DNA of 64,000 nucleotides, from positions 248,001 through 312,000 of the forward strand of contig JBDHWG010000001.1 of NCBI GenBank assembly GCA_039810085.1. The letters run 5' to 3'. The stretch is from JBDHWG01 sp039810085. Lineage in GTDB: Bacteria > Chloroflexota > Anaerolineae > Epilineales > JAHCIE01. Shown piece by piece: positions 18,990 through 26,932 of the stretch. The number at the start of each line of letters is the position of its first letter. The stretch's first letter is position 1. The translations under genes and the position numbers were made by a program. The notes beneath the pieces are model-generated. The model was not told the origin of the DNA, ran no database searches, and saw only the letters and a program-made list of their open reading frames with translations.

Positions 18990-19130
18990 GTCATTGCGAG
19001 CGTGAGCGAAGCAATCCCCCGCTGTCGCAAAAGACGGTCTAGACCTGCGACACGCCGGTGTCGTGAACCGCGAGATTGCGTCGTCAGCAGGGGCCATCGC
19101 CCCGCACCCCGTCGTCCTCCTCGCAATGAC
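18990..19130. repeat. ATTGCGAG dispersed repeat, copy 3
   Basis: 141 bp from GTCATTGCGAGCGTGAGCGA to CCTCCTCGCAATGAC. Its middle (CCCGCTGTCGcAAAAGACGGTCTAGAC) matches copy 2 closely, with an extra C/G-rich stretch near the 3' end. Confidence 0.88.
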
Positions 19131-19151
19131 GGCATGTCCTTTATATGCTGG

Positions 19152-19230
19152 GCAGGAGGGACAACGAAGTAATCCTGCGCTAGACGGTCCTTCACAGGGC
19201 GCGGGATTGCTTCGCTACGCTCGCAATGAC
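19152..19230. repeat. ATTGCGAG dispersed repeat, copy 4 (short, diverged)
   Basis: A 79-bp derivative, GCAGGAGGGACAACGAAGTA to GCTTCGCTACGCTCGCAATGAC, directly follows copy 3. It ends 12 nt before the stop of the minus-strand pgi gene. Confidence 0.75.
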
Positions 19231-19242
19231 AATCTGACTATA

Positions 19243-20631
19243 CTAAACGACTCGGTCGTCGCGGGCGCTGCTCTCTTCGGCCAGCAATGCCGCGCGACGA
19301 TCCTCAGCGCCGGGGCGGTTGGCGAGGGCGGTGGTGGCATCGCGCAGCGTGTCAAGCGGAGTAGGTTTCGGAGAGATGCCAAAAAGGGCGGCAGCGTAGC
19401 GCGTCTGCATCCCCCACAGGGCGACGAGCTGGCCGACGGTGAACGGGTTGATTTCCGGCAGGCGATACGTCAGCGACGGGCGGCCGTCTTCGGCGAGGGT
19501 CAGCGCCGACGCGCGCGCCTCTGCCTTCCGCAGCTCGCTCAGCAGCGTGCCGCCGAGATAGCCGATACCGGCGACGACCTGGTCCCGCGCCGCGCGGGCT
19601 TCCGGCGTCGGCAAGGCGTGGCGCGTTCGCAGCTCCGGCACGGGCGTCTCGCGGCGGTACTCGCCCACGGCGATAAAGTCCACGAGAGATTGAGGCCCGT
19701 TTCCCTCACCTCCAGTCTCCCCGTCACTGGATACGGTGCTAGCCTCTCCCCATCGCTCGCTGAGCCAGCGGCCCAGCGATGCGAGGGCGTCTGCCTGCGG
19801 CGCGACGGCGATGCCGCGCCGCCCGTGCTGGTGGGCCAGCCAGTGCAGCGCGGCGCCCATGAGCGCCGGATTGCGCCAGGGGTCGGCATCGGCGGCCAGG
19901 GCGTGGGCGAAGGCCGCGCCGGCCAGGATTTCCGCGCCATCGACGCCAGCGGCGACAACCGGCAGCAGGACGCTGGGGTGGAGGAGGTCATCCGGGGCAG
20001 CGGGCAGGTCGAAGACGGGGAAACCCTCCTGGCGACCGAGGACGTGCAGCACGTCGGCGCTTGGCCCTGCCACGCCCGCGATGTGCTCGCGGTACGTCTC
20101 CCCCAGAACAGTCATCAGGGCGCGGCGGAAGACCAGGAATTCGGCCAGGGGGCCGGCGGCGTTCCCGGAGGCATCCGCGACGACAAACAGGGTCGTGGCG
20201 GGGTCGAGGGTGTCGAGGATGCCGCTGACGACCTCCGGGTCCGTTGTGCCGAGGAAGAACAGGCGCGGGCCAACGCGGGCGTCGCGGCCCATCAGGTTCC
20301 AGTACGGGTGGAGCAGGGCATCGGCGAGGGCCGCCATGCCCTGGGCGAGGGGCCGCTCGGCGAGGATGACCAGGCTGTCGTAGTGACGCCCGGCCCAGCG
20401 GGCGAAATCGAGAACGTCGCCCGACGTGGCATCTGGCGGGGTTGGGCGGGTGGTTGTCGGGGCGGGTTTGAAACCCGCGCCGACGGCAGACACGATAGCC
20501 GGTAGGGTTGTCAGCAGCGCATCTAGGGCGTCGGGCCGGATGCCCCGCGCGCCGACGCGGTCCGCCCAGACAAGGTTGGTGTCCAGGCGAACCCGCATTC
20601 GGTTCTGCCAGTCGGGGTCGGTGTAGCGCAT
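19243..20631 (-). CDS. pgi: Glucose-6-phosphate isomerase-like SIS-domain protein
   Basis: 462 residues. A first sugar-isomerase (SIS) domain spans about residues 75-215 (FARWAGRHYDSLVILAERPL, RLFFLGTTDPEVVSGILDTL, TTLFVVADASGNAAGPLAEF) and a second lies in the C-terminal half (INPFTVGQLVALWGMQTRYA is the typical Pgi end). It would interconvert glucose 6-phosphate and fructose 6-phosphate, fitting the glgC gene upstream. Two stretches look repeat-derived: VGAGFKPAPT (50-59) and VSSDGETGGEGNG, the latter near where other Pgi proteins carry an E-S-x-G-K motif that I cannot find here. Activity therefore needs confirmation. Confidence 0.8.
   Translation of the reverse strand: MRYTDPDWQNRMRVRLDTNLVWADRVGARGIRPDALDALLTTLPAIVSAVGAGFKPAPTTTRPTPPDATSGDVLDFARWAGRHYDSLVILAERPLAQGMAALADALLHPYWNLMGRDARVGPRLFFLGTTDPEVVSGILDTLDPATTLFVVADASGNAAGPLAEFLVFRRALMTVLGETYREHIAGVAGPSADVLHVLGRQEGFPVFDLPAAPDDLLHPSVLLPVVAAGVDGAEILAGAAFAHALAADADPWRNPALMGAALHWLAHQHGRRGIAVAPQADALASLGRWLSERWGEASTVSSDGETGGEGNGPQSLVDFIAVGEYRRETPVPELRTRHALPTPEARAARDQVVAGIGYLGGTLLSELRKAEARASALTLAEDGRPSLTYRLPEINPFTVGQLVALWGMQTRYAAALFGISPKPTPLDTLRDATTALANRPGAEDRRAALLAEESSARDDRVV
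20456..20484. repeat. GFKPA-type palindromic repeat inside pgi
   Basis: GTCGGGGCGGGTTT and AAACCCGCGCCGAC pair around a single G with one mismatch. On the minus strand it is translated as GAGFKPAP within Pgi residues 50-59. Such GGGTTTGAAACCC palindromes are known as dispersed repeats in several phyla. Confidence 0.8.
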
Positions 20632-20642
20632 GAGTACCTAAA

Positions 20643-20700
20643 GAGAGGTGACGGAGTGACGAGGTGACGAGGTGACGGGGTGACGAAGTGATGAAGTGAC
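20643..20700. repeat. GTGACGAGG 9-mer tandem repeat tract
   Basis: Seven or so degenerate 9-nt units of the type GTGACGGAG/GTGACGAGG fill the whole gap between pgi and the acetyltransferase gene and touch the stop of the latter. Related tracts lie at 21260-21293 (opposite orientation) and 63050-63147. Confidence 0.85.
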
Positions 20701-21254
20701 TACGTGACGCGCTTCGCCATGAGAATGTCGGGCTTGCCGAGGCCATTGGCGTCCGGCACGACGCCGACAATGACGAAGCCGCACTTCTGATAGAACTCGT
20801 ACGGGTGGCCGCGCAGGTTGCGGACGCGCCCCAGGTGGGCGCACACGTCGGGGTACAGGTCAACGTTACTCAACGTCGTCATGCTGTCCTCGTCGTCGGT
20901 GCCGAGCAGGATCGTCAGGCCGCCGCGCTCTCGCACCCGCGCCTCGAAATCCGCGACCAGCGCCCGCCCGATACCATGCCCTTGCCTATCGGGCCGCACG
21001 ACGAGCGGGTGCAGCTCCCAGACGCGGGCGTAGGAGTGATAGCCGGCGATCCAGCCGAGGACGACGCCGTCCGTGTCATAGGCCACCCGGCATACCCTGC
21101 CCGGCGCCAGCGCCTCCTGCACTTCTTCCCGCGCGGCCGCTAGGTCCGGCCAGGCGTCGGGCCAGTGGGCGCGGAACCCGTCAACCAACACGGCGGCCGC
21201 CTGCGCGACGGCCGCCTCATTCCCCGGTTCAAGATCGCGTATCACCACCGCCAC
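20700..21254 (-). CDS. GNAT N-acetyltransferase resembling aminoglycoside 6'-N-acetyltransferase AAC(6')-Ii
   Basis: 184 residues, the length of the enterococcal AAC(6')-Ii group. Shared features I recognise are WELHPLVVRPDRQGHGIGRA (beta-4 and acetyl-CoA loop), GLTILLGTDDEDSMTTLS followed by NVDLYPD, and NLRGHPYEFYQKCGFVIVGV with PDANGLGKPDILMAKRV. The order and spacing follow AAC(6')-Ii closely, beyond generic GNAT similarity. It would acetylate an amine with acetyl-CoA in the cytoplasm; whether aminoglycosides are the natural substrate is unknown. It lies between glgC and pgi on the same strand, separated from each by 9-mer repeat tracts. Confidence 0.85.
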   Translation of the reverse strand: MAVVIRDLEPGNEAAVAQAAAVLVDGFRAHWPDAWPDLAAAREEVQEALAPGRVCRVAYDTDGVVLGWIAGYHSYARVWELHPLVVRPDRQGHGIGRALVADFEARVRERGGLTILLGTDDEDSMTTLSNVDLYPDVCAHLGRVRNLRGHPYEFYQKCGFVIVGVVPDANGLGKPDILMAKRVT

Positions 21255-21293
21255 AGCCTCACACCGTCACTCCGTCACCCTCGTCACCTCTTC

Positions 21294-22568
21294 TCACACC
21301 GTCTCGCCGCTCGCGACGACCGGCGGGAACCCGTCCACGGTGCAGTCGGGCGAGATGATGACATTGCGCCCGATTTTCGCGCCGGCGGGCACGGTTGCGG
21401 TCTTGCCGACGAGCGTGATGCCGGTGTTGACGCGGTCGGGGAACTGGCGGTTGGGCACGTCCATCGGCCCCTCGCCGACCACCGCCCCGGCCCCGATGAC
21501 AACGCCCTTGTCGATGATGGCGCGGTCCACGATAGCGCCGTCCTCGATGACCGTGTCGTTGAAGATGATCGAGTCGCACACGCAAGCGCCCTTGCCGACC
21601 TTGACACCGGGCGAGAGAATGGAGCGCTCGACGCGGCCCTCGACGATGCAGCCGTTGGAGAGGAGTGTTCGGTCAAGCTCGGCATCGGGGCCGAGGCGCA
21701 CCGGCGGGCGCTCCTCGCTGCGGGTGTGGATCGTCCAGTCAGGGTCGTACAGGTCGAGGGGCGGATTCGGGTCGAGAAGCTCCATGTTGGTGTCCCAGTA
21801 CGATTGGATGGTGCCGACATCCACCCAGTAGCCCTGGAACGGGAAGGCGAACACACTATGCGTGTGGATCATCGACGGGATGACGTCTTTGCCAAAGTCG
21901 ACCGGGCGGCCGTTGCTGGGCGCTGGCGCGATGCCGGGTGTCGCCAGCTCCGGCGTACCGGCTAGAATCTCGCGCATCACGTTGGCCTTGAACACATAGA
22001 TGCCCATGGACGCGAGGTTGCTGGTGGAGGTCTTGGGCTTCTCCTTGAAGTCCGTGATGCGGCCGTCGTCGTCCGCCGTGAGAATGCCGAAGCGGCTAAT
22101 CTCTTCCTGTGGCACGTGGAGGACGCCCACCGTGAGATCGGCGTTGTTGTCCCGGTGGAACGCCAGCATCTCGCGGTAGTCCATCTTGTAGATGTGGTCG
22201 CCGCCGAGAATGAGGACGGTATCCGCAGACGCATCCATAAACGGGAGGTTCTGGTAGACGGCGTCGGCGGTGCCGCGATACCAGTCACCCTCGCGCCGCC
22301 CCTGGTAGGGCTGCAAGACGCGCAGACCGCCCCGCGTGCGATCCAGGTCCCACGGCCGCCCGTTGCCGAGATGGTCGTTGAGGGAGTGCGGGCGGTACTG
22401 CGTCAAAACGGCGATGTTGTACAGGTCGGAGTTGACACAGTTGGATAGCACGAAATCTATGATGCGATACTTGCCGGCAAAGGGAACCGCCGGCTTCGCG
22501 CGCTTCTCCGATAGGATGCTGAGGCGCGTTCCCTCGCCACCTGCTAGAATGACCGCCAGCACACGCAT
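21294..22568 (-). CDS. glgC: Glucose-1-phosphate adenylyltransferase GlgC
   Basis: 424 residues. It makes ADP-glucose for glycogen synthesis. The nucleotidyltransferase start VILAGGEGTRLSILSEKRAK is followed by PAVPFAGKYRIIDFVLSNCV, YRGTADAVYQNL, ILGGDHIYKMDYREML and FQGYWVDVGTIQSYWDTNME. The C-terminal left-handed beta-helix shows isoleucine-patch hexapeptides (VKVGKGACVCDSIIFNDTVI). GGAGGGATTT precedes the ATG, and a promoter is readable at 22605-22633. A CBM48 protein gene is divergent. Confidence 0.97.
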   Translation of the reverse strand: MRVLAVILAGGEGTRLSILSEKRAKPAVPFAGKYRIIDFVLSNCVNSDLYNIAVLTQYRPHSLNDHLGNGRPWDLDRTRGGLRVLQPYQGRREGDWYRGTADAVYQNLPFMDASADTVLILGGDHIYKMDYREMLAFHRDNNADLTVGVLHVPQEEISRFGILTADDDGRITDFKEKPKTSTSNLASMGIYVFKANVMREILAGTPELATPGIAPAPSNGRPVDFGKDVIPSMIHTHSVFAFPFQGYWVDVGTIQSYWDTNMELLDPNPPLDLYDPDWTIHTRSEERPPVRLGPDAELDRTLLSNGCIVEGRVERSILSPGVKVGKGACVCDSIIFNDTVIEDGAIVDRAIIDKGVVIGAGAVVGEGPMDVPNRQFPDRVNTGITLVGKTATVPAGAKIGRNVIISPDCTVDGFPPVVASGETV

Positions 22569-22604
22569 AAATCCCTCCGCAAGGACGCTGTTACTTCTGC
22601 GCGC

Positions 22605-22633
22605 AGTATAGCGTAAAGGCCGCTATCCGGCAA
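22605..22633 (-). promoter_or_regulatory. glgC promoter
   Basis: On the minus strand TTGCCG (22633-22628), a 17-nt spacer and TATACT (22610-22605) lie about 37 nt before the glgC ATG. Confidence 0.6.
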
Positions 22634-22692
22634 GCAAGAGCGGGGCCGCGACGTTGGTTTCCGGCGCTCAGAACACGTGTTTTGAGACAAAC

Positions 22693-22720
22693 TTGACCGG
22701 CGCACCGTTCGGGTTATAAT
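22693..22720 (+). promoter_or_regulatory. Promoter of the CBM48 protein gene
   Basis: TTGACC (22693-22698), a 16-nt spacer and a perfect TATAAT (22715-22720) stand 67 nt before the ATG at 22788. It is divergent from the glgC promoter, with about 60 nt between their -35 boxes. Confidence 0.65.
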
Positions 22721-22787
22721 TGCCGCCCGTCGCCGGATGACGCTGTGGGCAATCCGGCAGCCGTTTGCATTTTGGCAAGGAGGTTCC

Positions 22788-23087
22788 ATGGTTCAGAAAA
22801 AGTATTTGCGCAAGGGCGCAGAGTGCAAGGTCACCTTCGAACTACCCGCCGACAATGGCGTCGAGACCGTTACTGTATTGGGTGACTTCAACAACTGGGA
22901 AGCCGACGCGCTGCCGATGAAGCTGCGCAAGAAGGACCGTGTCTTCACGGCGACGGCCAACCTGCCGGCCGGGCAGGCGTACCAGTTCCGCTATCTCGTC
23001 GACGGCGAGGCCTGGGTTACCGACCAGGACGCCGACGGCGTGCAGATCGGCCCTTATGGGGAGCCGAACAGCGTCGTCGAAGTCTAG
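22788..23087 (+). CDS. Stand-alone CBM48 (isoamylase N-terminal) glycogen-binding domain protein
   Basis: 99 residues from the ATG at 22788, which has AAGGAGG 5-6 nt upstream. CKVTFELPADNGVETVTVLG, DFNNWEADALPMK and YQFRYLVDGEAWVTDQDADG are the hallmarks of the CBM48/AMPK-beta-type fold, with the family's conserved GDFNNW. No catalytic domain is attached. Divergence from glgC suggests a role in glycogen metabolism, perhaps anchoring or regulation; that is inference. A strong terminator follows. Confidence 0.9.
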   Translation: MVQKKYLRKGAECKVTFELPADNGVETVTVLGDFNNWEADALPMKLRKKDRVFTATANLPAGQAYQFRYLVDGEAWVTDQDADGVQIGPYGEPNSVVEV

Positions 23088-23122
23088 CCGGGCAGCGCTG
23101 CCCAATCGCATCGAGACAATAG

Positions 23123-23163
23123 AAGAAGTCCCCCGACCTGTTGAGTGGGTCGGGGGGCTTCTT
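23123..23163. terminator. Bidirectional intrinsic terminator
   Basis: A 16-bp stem with one G-U pair: AAGAAGTCCCCCGACC (23123-23138) and GGTCGGGGGGCTTCTT (23148-23163), 9-nt loop. It sits between the convergent CBM48 and CAP genes. Confidence 0.8.
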
Positions 23164-23169
23164 GTCTGC

Positions 23170-23979
23170 TCACTCGCCGAAAAAGTTCAGCACAAAGTAG
23201 CGTGCGCCCGTCCAGGGCGGCTGCGCTACGCCGACTCCAATGCCAGTATAGCGCTGGCTCAGGAGATTGGCTCGGTGGACAGCGGAATTCATCCACCAGT
23301 TGATGCTATACGCAATTTGGTCAGCTGTCTGCCCCTGGATGATGTTCTCGCCACACCACCCTGGACACGGCAGCCCACGTTCCCGCATTCGCTGCATCCA
23401 CCCTTTACCATCAGGTGTGTAGTGCGAGAAGTAGTGCCGCGCGACCATGTCGTCGGCCATCCACTGCGCTGCATCCTCTGCGCGCATGTCCAAGACGTAC
23501 GGCTGGAGGCCGTACTGCGCCCGCACCTGGTTGATCGCAGTGAGCATGGTGGTCACCATTGGATCTACGGTCGGTGCGGTATCGGCTGCGGGAGCGGCTG
23601 TCTTCTGGTCCGCAACGGGACTGGCGGCGGCGGCGTCTTTGCCTGACGACGGCTCATTCTTTGAAGACGCAGTGGCGTCTCCCGCAACACTCAGGTCGTT
23701 GAGATCACTCGAACACGTCAGGTACTGGGCTAACGCCCACGCCTGGCGACCTGACCAGGCGACCTGGACCCAGGCGCCGTCGGCAGATTTGGATGTGGCC
23801 GTTAGCCACGTCCCCCCGTAGGCCGTTCCGATCTGGTCCTCGTCCGGCCCCGAGCGAATGCGGAGCGCGGACGTAGCAACCTGACAGCGTACCTCCTTAG
23901 CGTCCGCGTGAGCGGCGAAGGGGCGCGCCAGGGCGACGGCCAACAGGCAGCCGACCACCAGGGTCAGCCGATATCTCAT
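23170..23979 (-). CDS. Secreted SH3b plus CAP/SCP-domain protein
   Basis: 269 residues from the ATG at 23979 (GGGAGGTG 4 nt upstream; the frame extends 13 codons more). A signal peptide (RLTLVVGCLLAVALARPFAAHA) is followed by a bacterial SH3-like domain (about 28-95: CQVATSALRIRSGPDEDQIG). A Ser/Ala/Asp-rich linker leads to a CAP domain (INQVRAQYGLQPYVLDMRAE, HYFSHYTPDGKGWMQRM, CGENI, WMNSAVHRANLLS, GVGVAQPPWTG). The CAP His/Glu cavity residues appear present. It is extracellular, possibly binding cell wall or lipids; the substrate is unknown. Confidence 0.92.
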   Translation of the reverse strand: MRYRLTLVVGCLLAVALARPFAAHADAKEVRCQVATSALRIRSGPDEDQIGTAYGGTWLTATSKSADGAWVQVAWSGRQAWALAQYLTCSSDLNDLSVAGDATASSKNEPSSGKDAAAASPVADQKTAAPAADTAPTVDPMVTTMLTAINQVRAQYGLQPYVLDMRAEDAAQWMADDMVARHYFSHYTPDGKGWMQRMRERGLPCPGWCGENIIQGQTADQIAYSINWWMNSAVHRANLLSQRYTGIGVGVAQPPWTGARYFVLNFFGE

Positions 23980-24238
23980 AGTCACCTCCCAGGATCGCCG
24001 ATCCGTTCGTTCGTCCAAATACAGCCGGTCAAAAGCGAAAGCGGATCGAGCTTCGTTGGACCCTTACCAGCGACGGCTGGGTGGCAGACGCCCGGCATTA
24101 TATCATCCTTTTGGCGGATGATGCAAGTCAATCGAATGGATTTAACGAAATTTTAAGGAAAGTTCTAGATACGCCGGGGTAAGAGATGAGAATTTAGAGT
24201 AGCAATACAAATAAATACAAAACAATAGCGAGCATCAC

Positions 24239-24267
24239 TTGACAGAAGCTAGCAAAGGCTCTATAAT
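24239..24267 (+). promoter_or_regulatory. Perfect consensus sigma-70 promoter of the PLD lipoprotein gene
   Basis: TTGACA (24239-24244), exactly 17 nt, and TATAAT (24262-24267): every consensus base matches. An AT-rich stretch upstream (24130-24235) resembles an UP element. The first candidate start codon (24323) is about 50 nt after the expected transcription start. The rest of the gap 23980-24238 holds no ORF of note. Confidence 0.85.
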
Positions 24268-24322
24268 GGCATTGTAAGTTGTTGGCGGCGCGGAGATGTG
24301 AAGGAGCGGAGAGACGGGCCGA

Positions 24323-25876
24323 ATGCGGTGCTGGCTGTGGCTGGGATGGCTTGTGGCGGCGTTGCTCGTCGCCGGGTGTACACCGGCGAGTGTGACGACG
24401 GCGACGGCGACGCCGGGCGCGCAGGCCAACGCCACAGCCGGCGCAGTTTTACCGATACCAACGAGTGCGCCAACCGCCGTCAGGTCGGGCTTGACAGCCT
24501 CCCCTACGCCTCCGGCCACCGTCGCGGCGACGCCCGCGCCGCCCATAACCCTTTACATCCAGCCGGGCGCTGAGAACGTCGCGATTGTCTCCGCCGTCAA
24601 CCAGGCGCGGCAGACAATCCGCTTAAAAATCTATCTCATGACCGACGATGCCATCATTCGCGCGCTGAAGGACGCCCAGGCGCGGGGGGTGGACGTGCGG
24701 GTGATGGTCGAGCCGAAGCCGTGCTGCGACGAGACGGCGGATAACACGCCGCTCTACAACGACCTGAAGGCAAGCGGCATCGATGTCCGCTACACCAACC
24801 CGACGTTCAAACTGACCCACGAGAAGACGCTCGTCGTCGATGACCGGCTCGCGTTCGTGATGACGTCGAACCTCGTTCGCTCGGCGTTCACCCGCAACCG
24901 CGAGTACCAGGTGCTCACGCAGACGCCGGCGGATGTGCAGGAGGTCACGGCGGTCTTCGACGCCGACTGGAACCGCACTGCGCCCGACCTGAGCCACGCG
25001 CGCCTCGTGTGGAGTCCGGACAACAGCCGGGCGACGATCCTCAAGCTCATCGATGGGGCGCAGCGGCGGCTCGACCTGGAACAGCTTGAAATCCAGGATG
25101 ACGAGGTTGTGCGGCATCTGGAGGACGCGGCCAAACGCGGTGTGGCGGTGCGGGTTATCGCGGCGACGCCCCTGGAGGGGCAGGCCGACTTGAACCTGCC
25201 ATTCCTCCAGCGGCTCCAGGCGGCGGGCGCCGAGGTGCGCCGCCTGGATAGGCCGGTCGTTCACGCCAAGGTCATCCTGGCCGACGGCGACAGGGCGCTC
25301 ATCGGGAGCATCAACCTGACGGCGCAGTCGCTGGACTTCAACCGCGAGGCGGGCATCATCGTCGAGGACCCACGCGCCATTCAAGCACTGGCGTCCACGC
25401 TGGTAGACGACTGGAGCGCTGCGCAGCCAGATACCGCCCCGCCTACGGCGGTTGTCACTCCGGACATGGCCGCGCAAGCCGCCAGCACACCCGACGGAGT
25501 CGCGCAGGCCGCTGGCACACCGGAGCCTGGCGCAACGTCGGCCGCCCCGCGAGCCGTCCCCGCCGCGCCGACAACGCGGCCCGCGCCGGCGGTGATCCCG
25601 TGGAACGAGGCGGCGAAGTGGTACAACGCGACGATGACGGTGGAAGGTGTCATCACACGCACGGCCAACACGGGCCGCGTCATCTACTTGAACTTTAGCA
25701 GCCGCAACAACGACATGAAGGTGGTCATCTTCCCGCAGGACGCAGCCAAGTTCTCGCAGCCGCCGGAGAAGATGTACCAGGGCAAGAAGATCCAGGTAAC
25801 GGGCAAGATCGAGGAGTACCAGGGCGCGCCGGAGATTATCGTCCGCTCGCCCGCGCAGATCAGGATTGTGGAGTGA
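24323..25876 (+). CDS. Phospholipase D-like lipoprotein with C-terminal OB-fold
   Basis: 517 residues. The start MRCWLWLGWLVAALLVAGC has a lipobox (LVAGC), so the mature protein should be lipid-anchored outside the membrane. A Thr/Ala/Pro-rich spacer runs to about residue 75. Two PLD half-sites follow: HEKTLVVDDRLAFVMTSNL and HAKVILADGDRALIGSINLT, each with H-x-K-x4-D. After a second Ala/Pro/Thr linker (about 355-420), the last ~85 residues (GVITRTANTGRVIYLNFSSR, VIFPQDAAKF, GKKIQVTGKIEEYQGAPEII) look like an OB-fold nucleic-acid-binding domain. An extracellular nuclease similar to Nuc/EndA-type PLDs is a reasonable inference. Confidence 0.88.
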   Translation: MRCWLWLGWLVAALLVAGCTPASVTTATATPGAQANATAGAVLPIPTSAPTAVRSGLTASPTPPATVAATPAPPITLYIQPGAENVAIVSAVNQARQTIRLKIYLMTDDAIIRALKDAQARGVDVRVMVEPKPCCDETADNTPLYNDLKASGIDVRYTNPTFKLTHEKTLVVDDRLAFVMTSNLVRSAFTRNREYQVLTQTPADVQEVTAVFDADWNRTAPDLSHARLVWSPDNSRATILKLIDGAQRRLDLEQLEIQDDEVVRHLEDAAKRGVAVRVIAATPLEGQADLNLPFLQRLQAAGAEVRRLDRPVVHAKVILADGDRALIGSINLTAQSLDFNREAGIIVEDPRAIQALASTLVDDWSAAQPDTAPPTAVVTPDMAAQAASTPDGVAQAAGTPEPGATSAAPRAVPAAPTTRPAPAVIPWNEAAKWYNATMTVEGVITRTANTGRVIYLNFSSRNNDMKVVIFPQDAAKFSQPPEKMYQGKKIQVTGKIEEYQGAPEIIVRSPAQIRIVE

Positions 25877-26067
25877 CGGGTTTCATTGCGCCGCTGCCGG
25901 CGCGTGACCATATCTTTTTATCCCGGCCGCCGTCGGCCTGACAAGCCAGCGGCTGCCACCCCGCTACGGCGGGTATTTCATCCGTGTGTTGTCCGAAGGA
26001 AGGTTGTGGGAGAAGGGACTTATCCGTAAGCCGCGCGCGCGCGCAATCCATTGAGGGAGGTTTCTGT

Positions 26068-26535
26068 ATGCGTAAGACAGTTTGGGCCCGCCCGCTGATC
26101 GTCGCTCTGGCCGTTGCCTTCGTTCTCGCCCTCGGCCTGGCGTCCATCGGTTTCGCGGCGCCCGCCGACAGCCCGAATGACTGGGGGTGCGATGTCTGTT
26201 GCTCCGGGTACGTCGTTCACCCCGGCGATACACTGTCCGCTATCGCCTGGCGCCATCACGTCCCCGTCTACGCTCTCGCATCCTACAACGGCATCAAGAA
26301 CGCGAACTACGTCCGTATCGGCCAGTGCATCAAGGTCCCGCCGTACGGATACTACGCGTACATGCGCTACCCCGGCCAGAACTACTGCCACAGCTGCGGT
26401 TGGGATGGTTGGGGGTACGACGATGGCAAGTACGGCACTTGCGGCTACAACTGCGGCTGCACCTACAACTGCGGCTACACGTACCAGGCCAAGCCAGCGC
26501 CCAAGCCAGCGCCCAAGCCCGTGATGAAGAAGTAA
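26068..26535 (+). CDS. Secreted LysM protein with Cys/Gly/Tyr-rich tail (paralogue A)
   Basis: 155 residues from the ATG at 26068, which follows GAGGGAGGTTTCTGT. Signal peptide: MRKTVWARPLIVALAVAFVL to FAAP (about 1-31). One LysM domain (about 48-95: YVVHPGDTLSAIAWRHHVPV, YNGIKNANYVRIGQCIKVPP). The tail (about 96-155) is Tyr/Gly/Cys-rich (YNCGCTYNCGYTYQ) and ends in a PAPKPAPKP segment. Pieces of the 5' leader and the 3' hairpin are shared with genes B and C, so whole transcription units were duplicated. It is expected to bind cell-wall glycan outside the cell; the tail may cross-link or assemble. Confidence 0.88.
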   Translation: MRKTVWARPLIVALAVAFVLALGLASIGFAAPADSPNDWGCDVCCSGYVVHPGDTLSAIAWRHHVPVYALASYNGIKNANYVRIGQCIKVPPYGYYAYMRYPGQNYCHSCGWDGWGYDDGKYGTCGYNCGCTYNCGYTYQAKPAPKPAPKPVMKK

Positions 26536-26612
26536 CACGACTGCTGCGAGAGAGGGTCGCCCGGCCTGATCTCATCGTTTTCCCCCTGATCCCCTCCTTC
26601 CCGGCGGCACGA

Positions 26613-26652
26613 CGAGGGACAGAGGATGGCTTGCGCCATCCTCCGTCCCTCG
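26613..26652 (+). terminator. Terminator of LysM gene A
   Basis: An 18-bp stem with one mismatch, CGAGGGACAGAGGATGGC (26613-26630) and GCCATCCTCCGTCCCTCG (26635-26652), TTGC loop, followed by CAATCTTTCCCC. It is about 80 nt past the stop codon. A short ATTGCGAG-type fragment follows near 26668-26685; otherwise the gap 26536-26932 holds no gene. Confidence 0.75.
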
Positions 26653-26932
26653 CAATCTTTCCCCTCGTCATTCTCGCAATGACGGGACGCTTCTCCCCTG
26701 CGTCAGAAATGCGTCAGCCAGCCGCGCCGGTCGTCGGGAATCCGTCGCCGGTCGCCGCCACACGTACCCCAGAAGTTGGCCTCGCGTCCAACATAATCTA
26801 GCGTCATCCCCTACAATACAGAGTAGATGACACGGTTGGTGTCGGCGGAAGTGGAAGTGGCGTTCGAGACCCCGTTCGAGACTCATTGTAACCCGCGCAC
26901 CTGCGCACCATCACACATTTAGGGAGGTTTCC

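Noticed and set aside
20643..20700. 9-nt tandem units as minisatellite coding or iteron origin
   Set aside because: Units are degenerate, lie between genes, recur elsewhere in the window and have no replication gene nearby.
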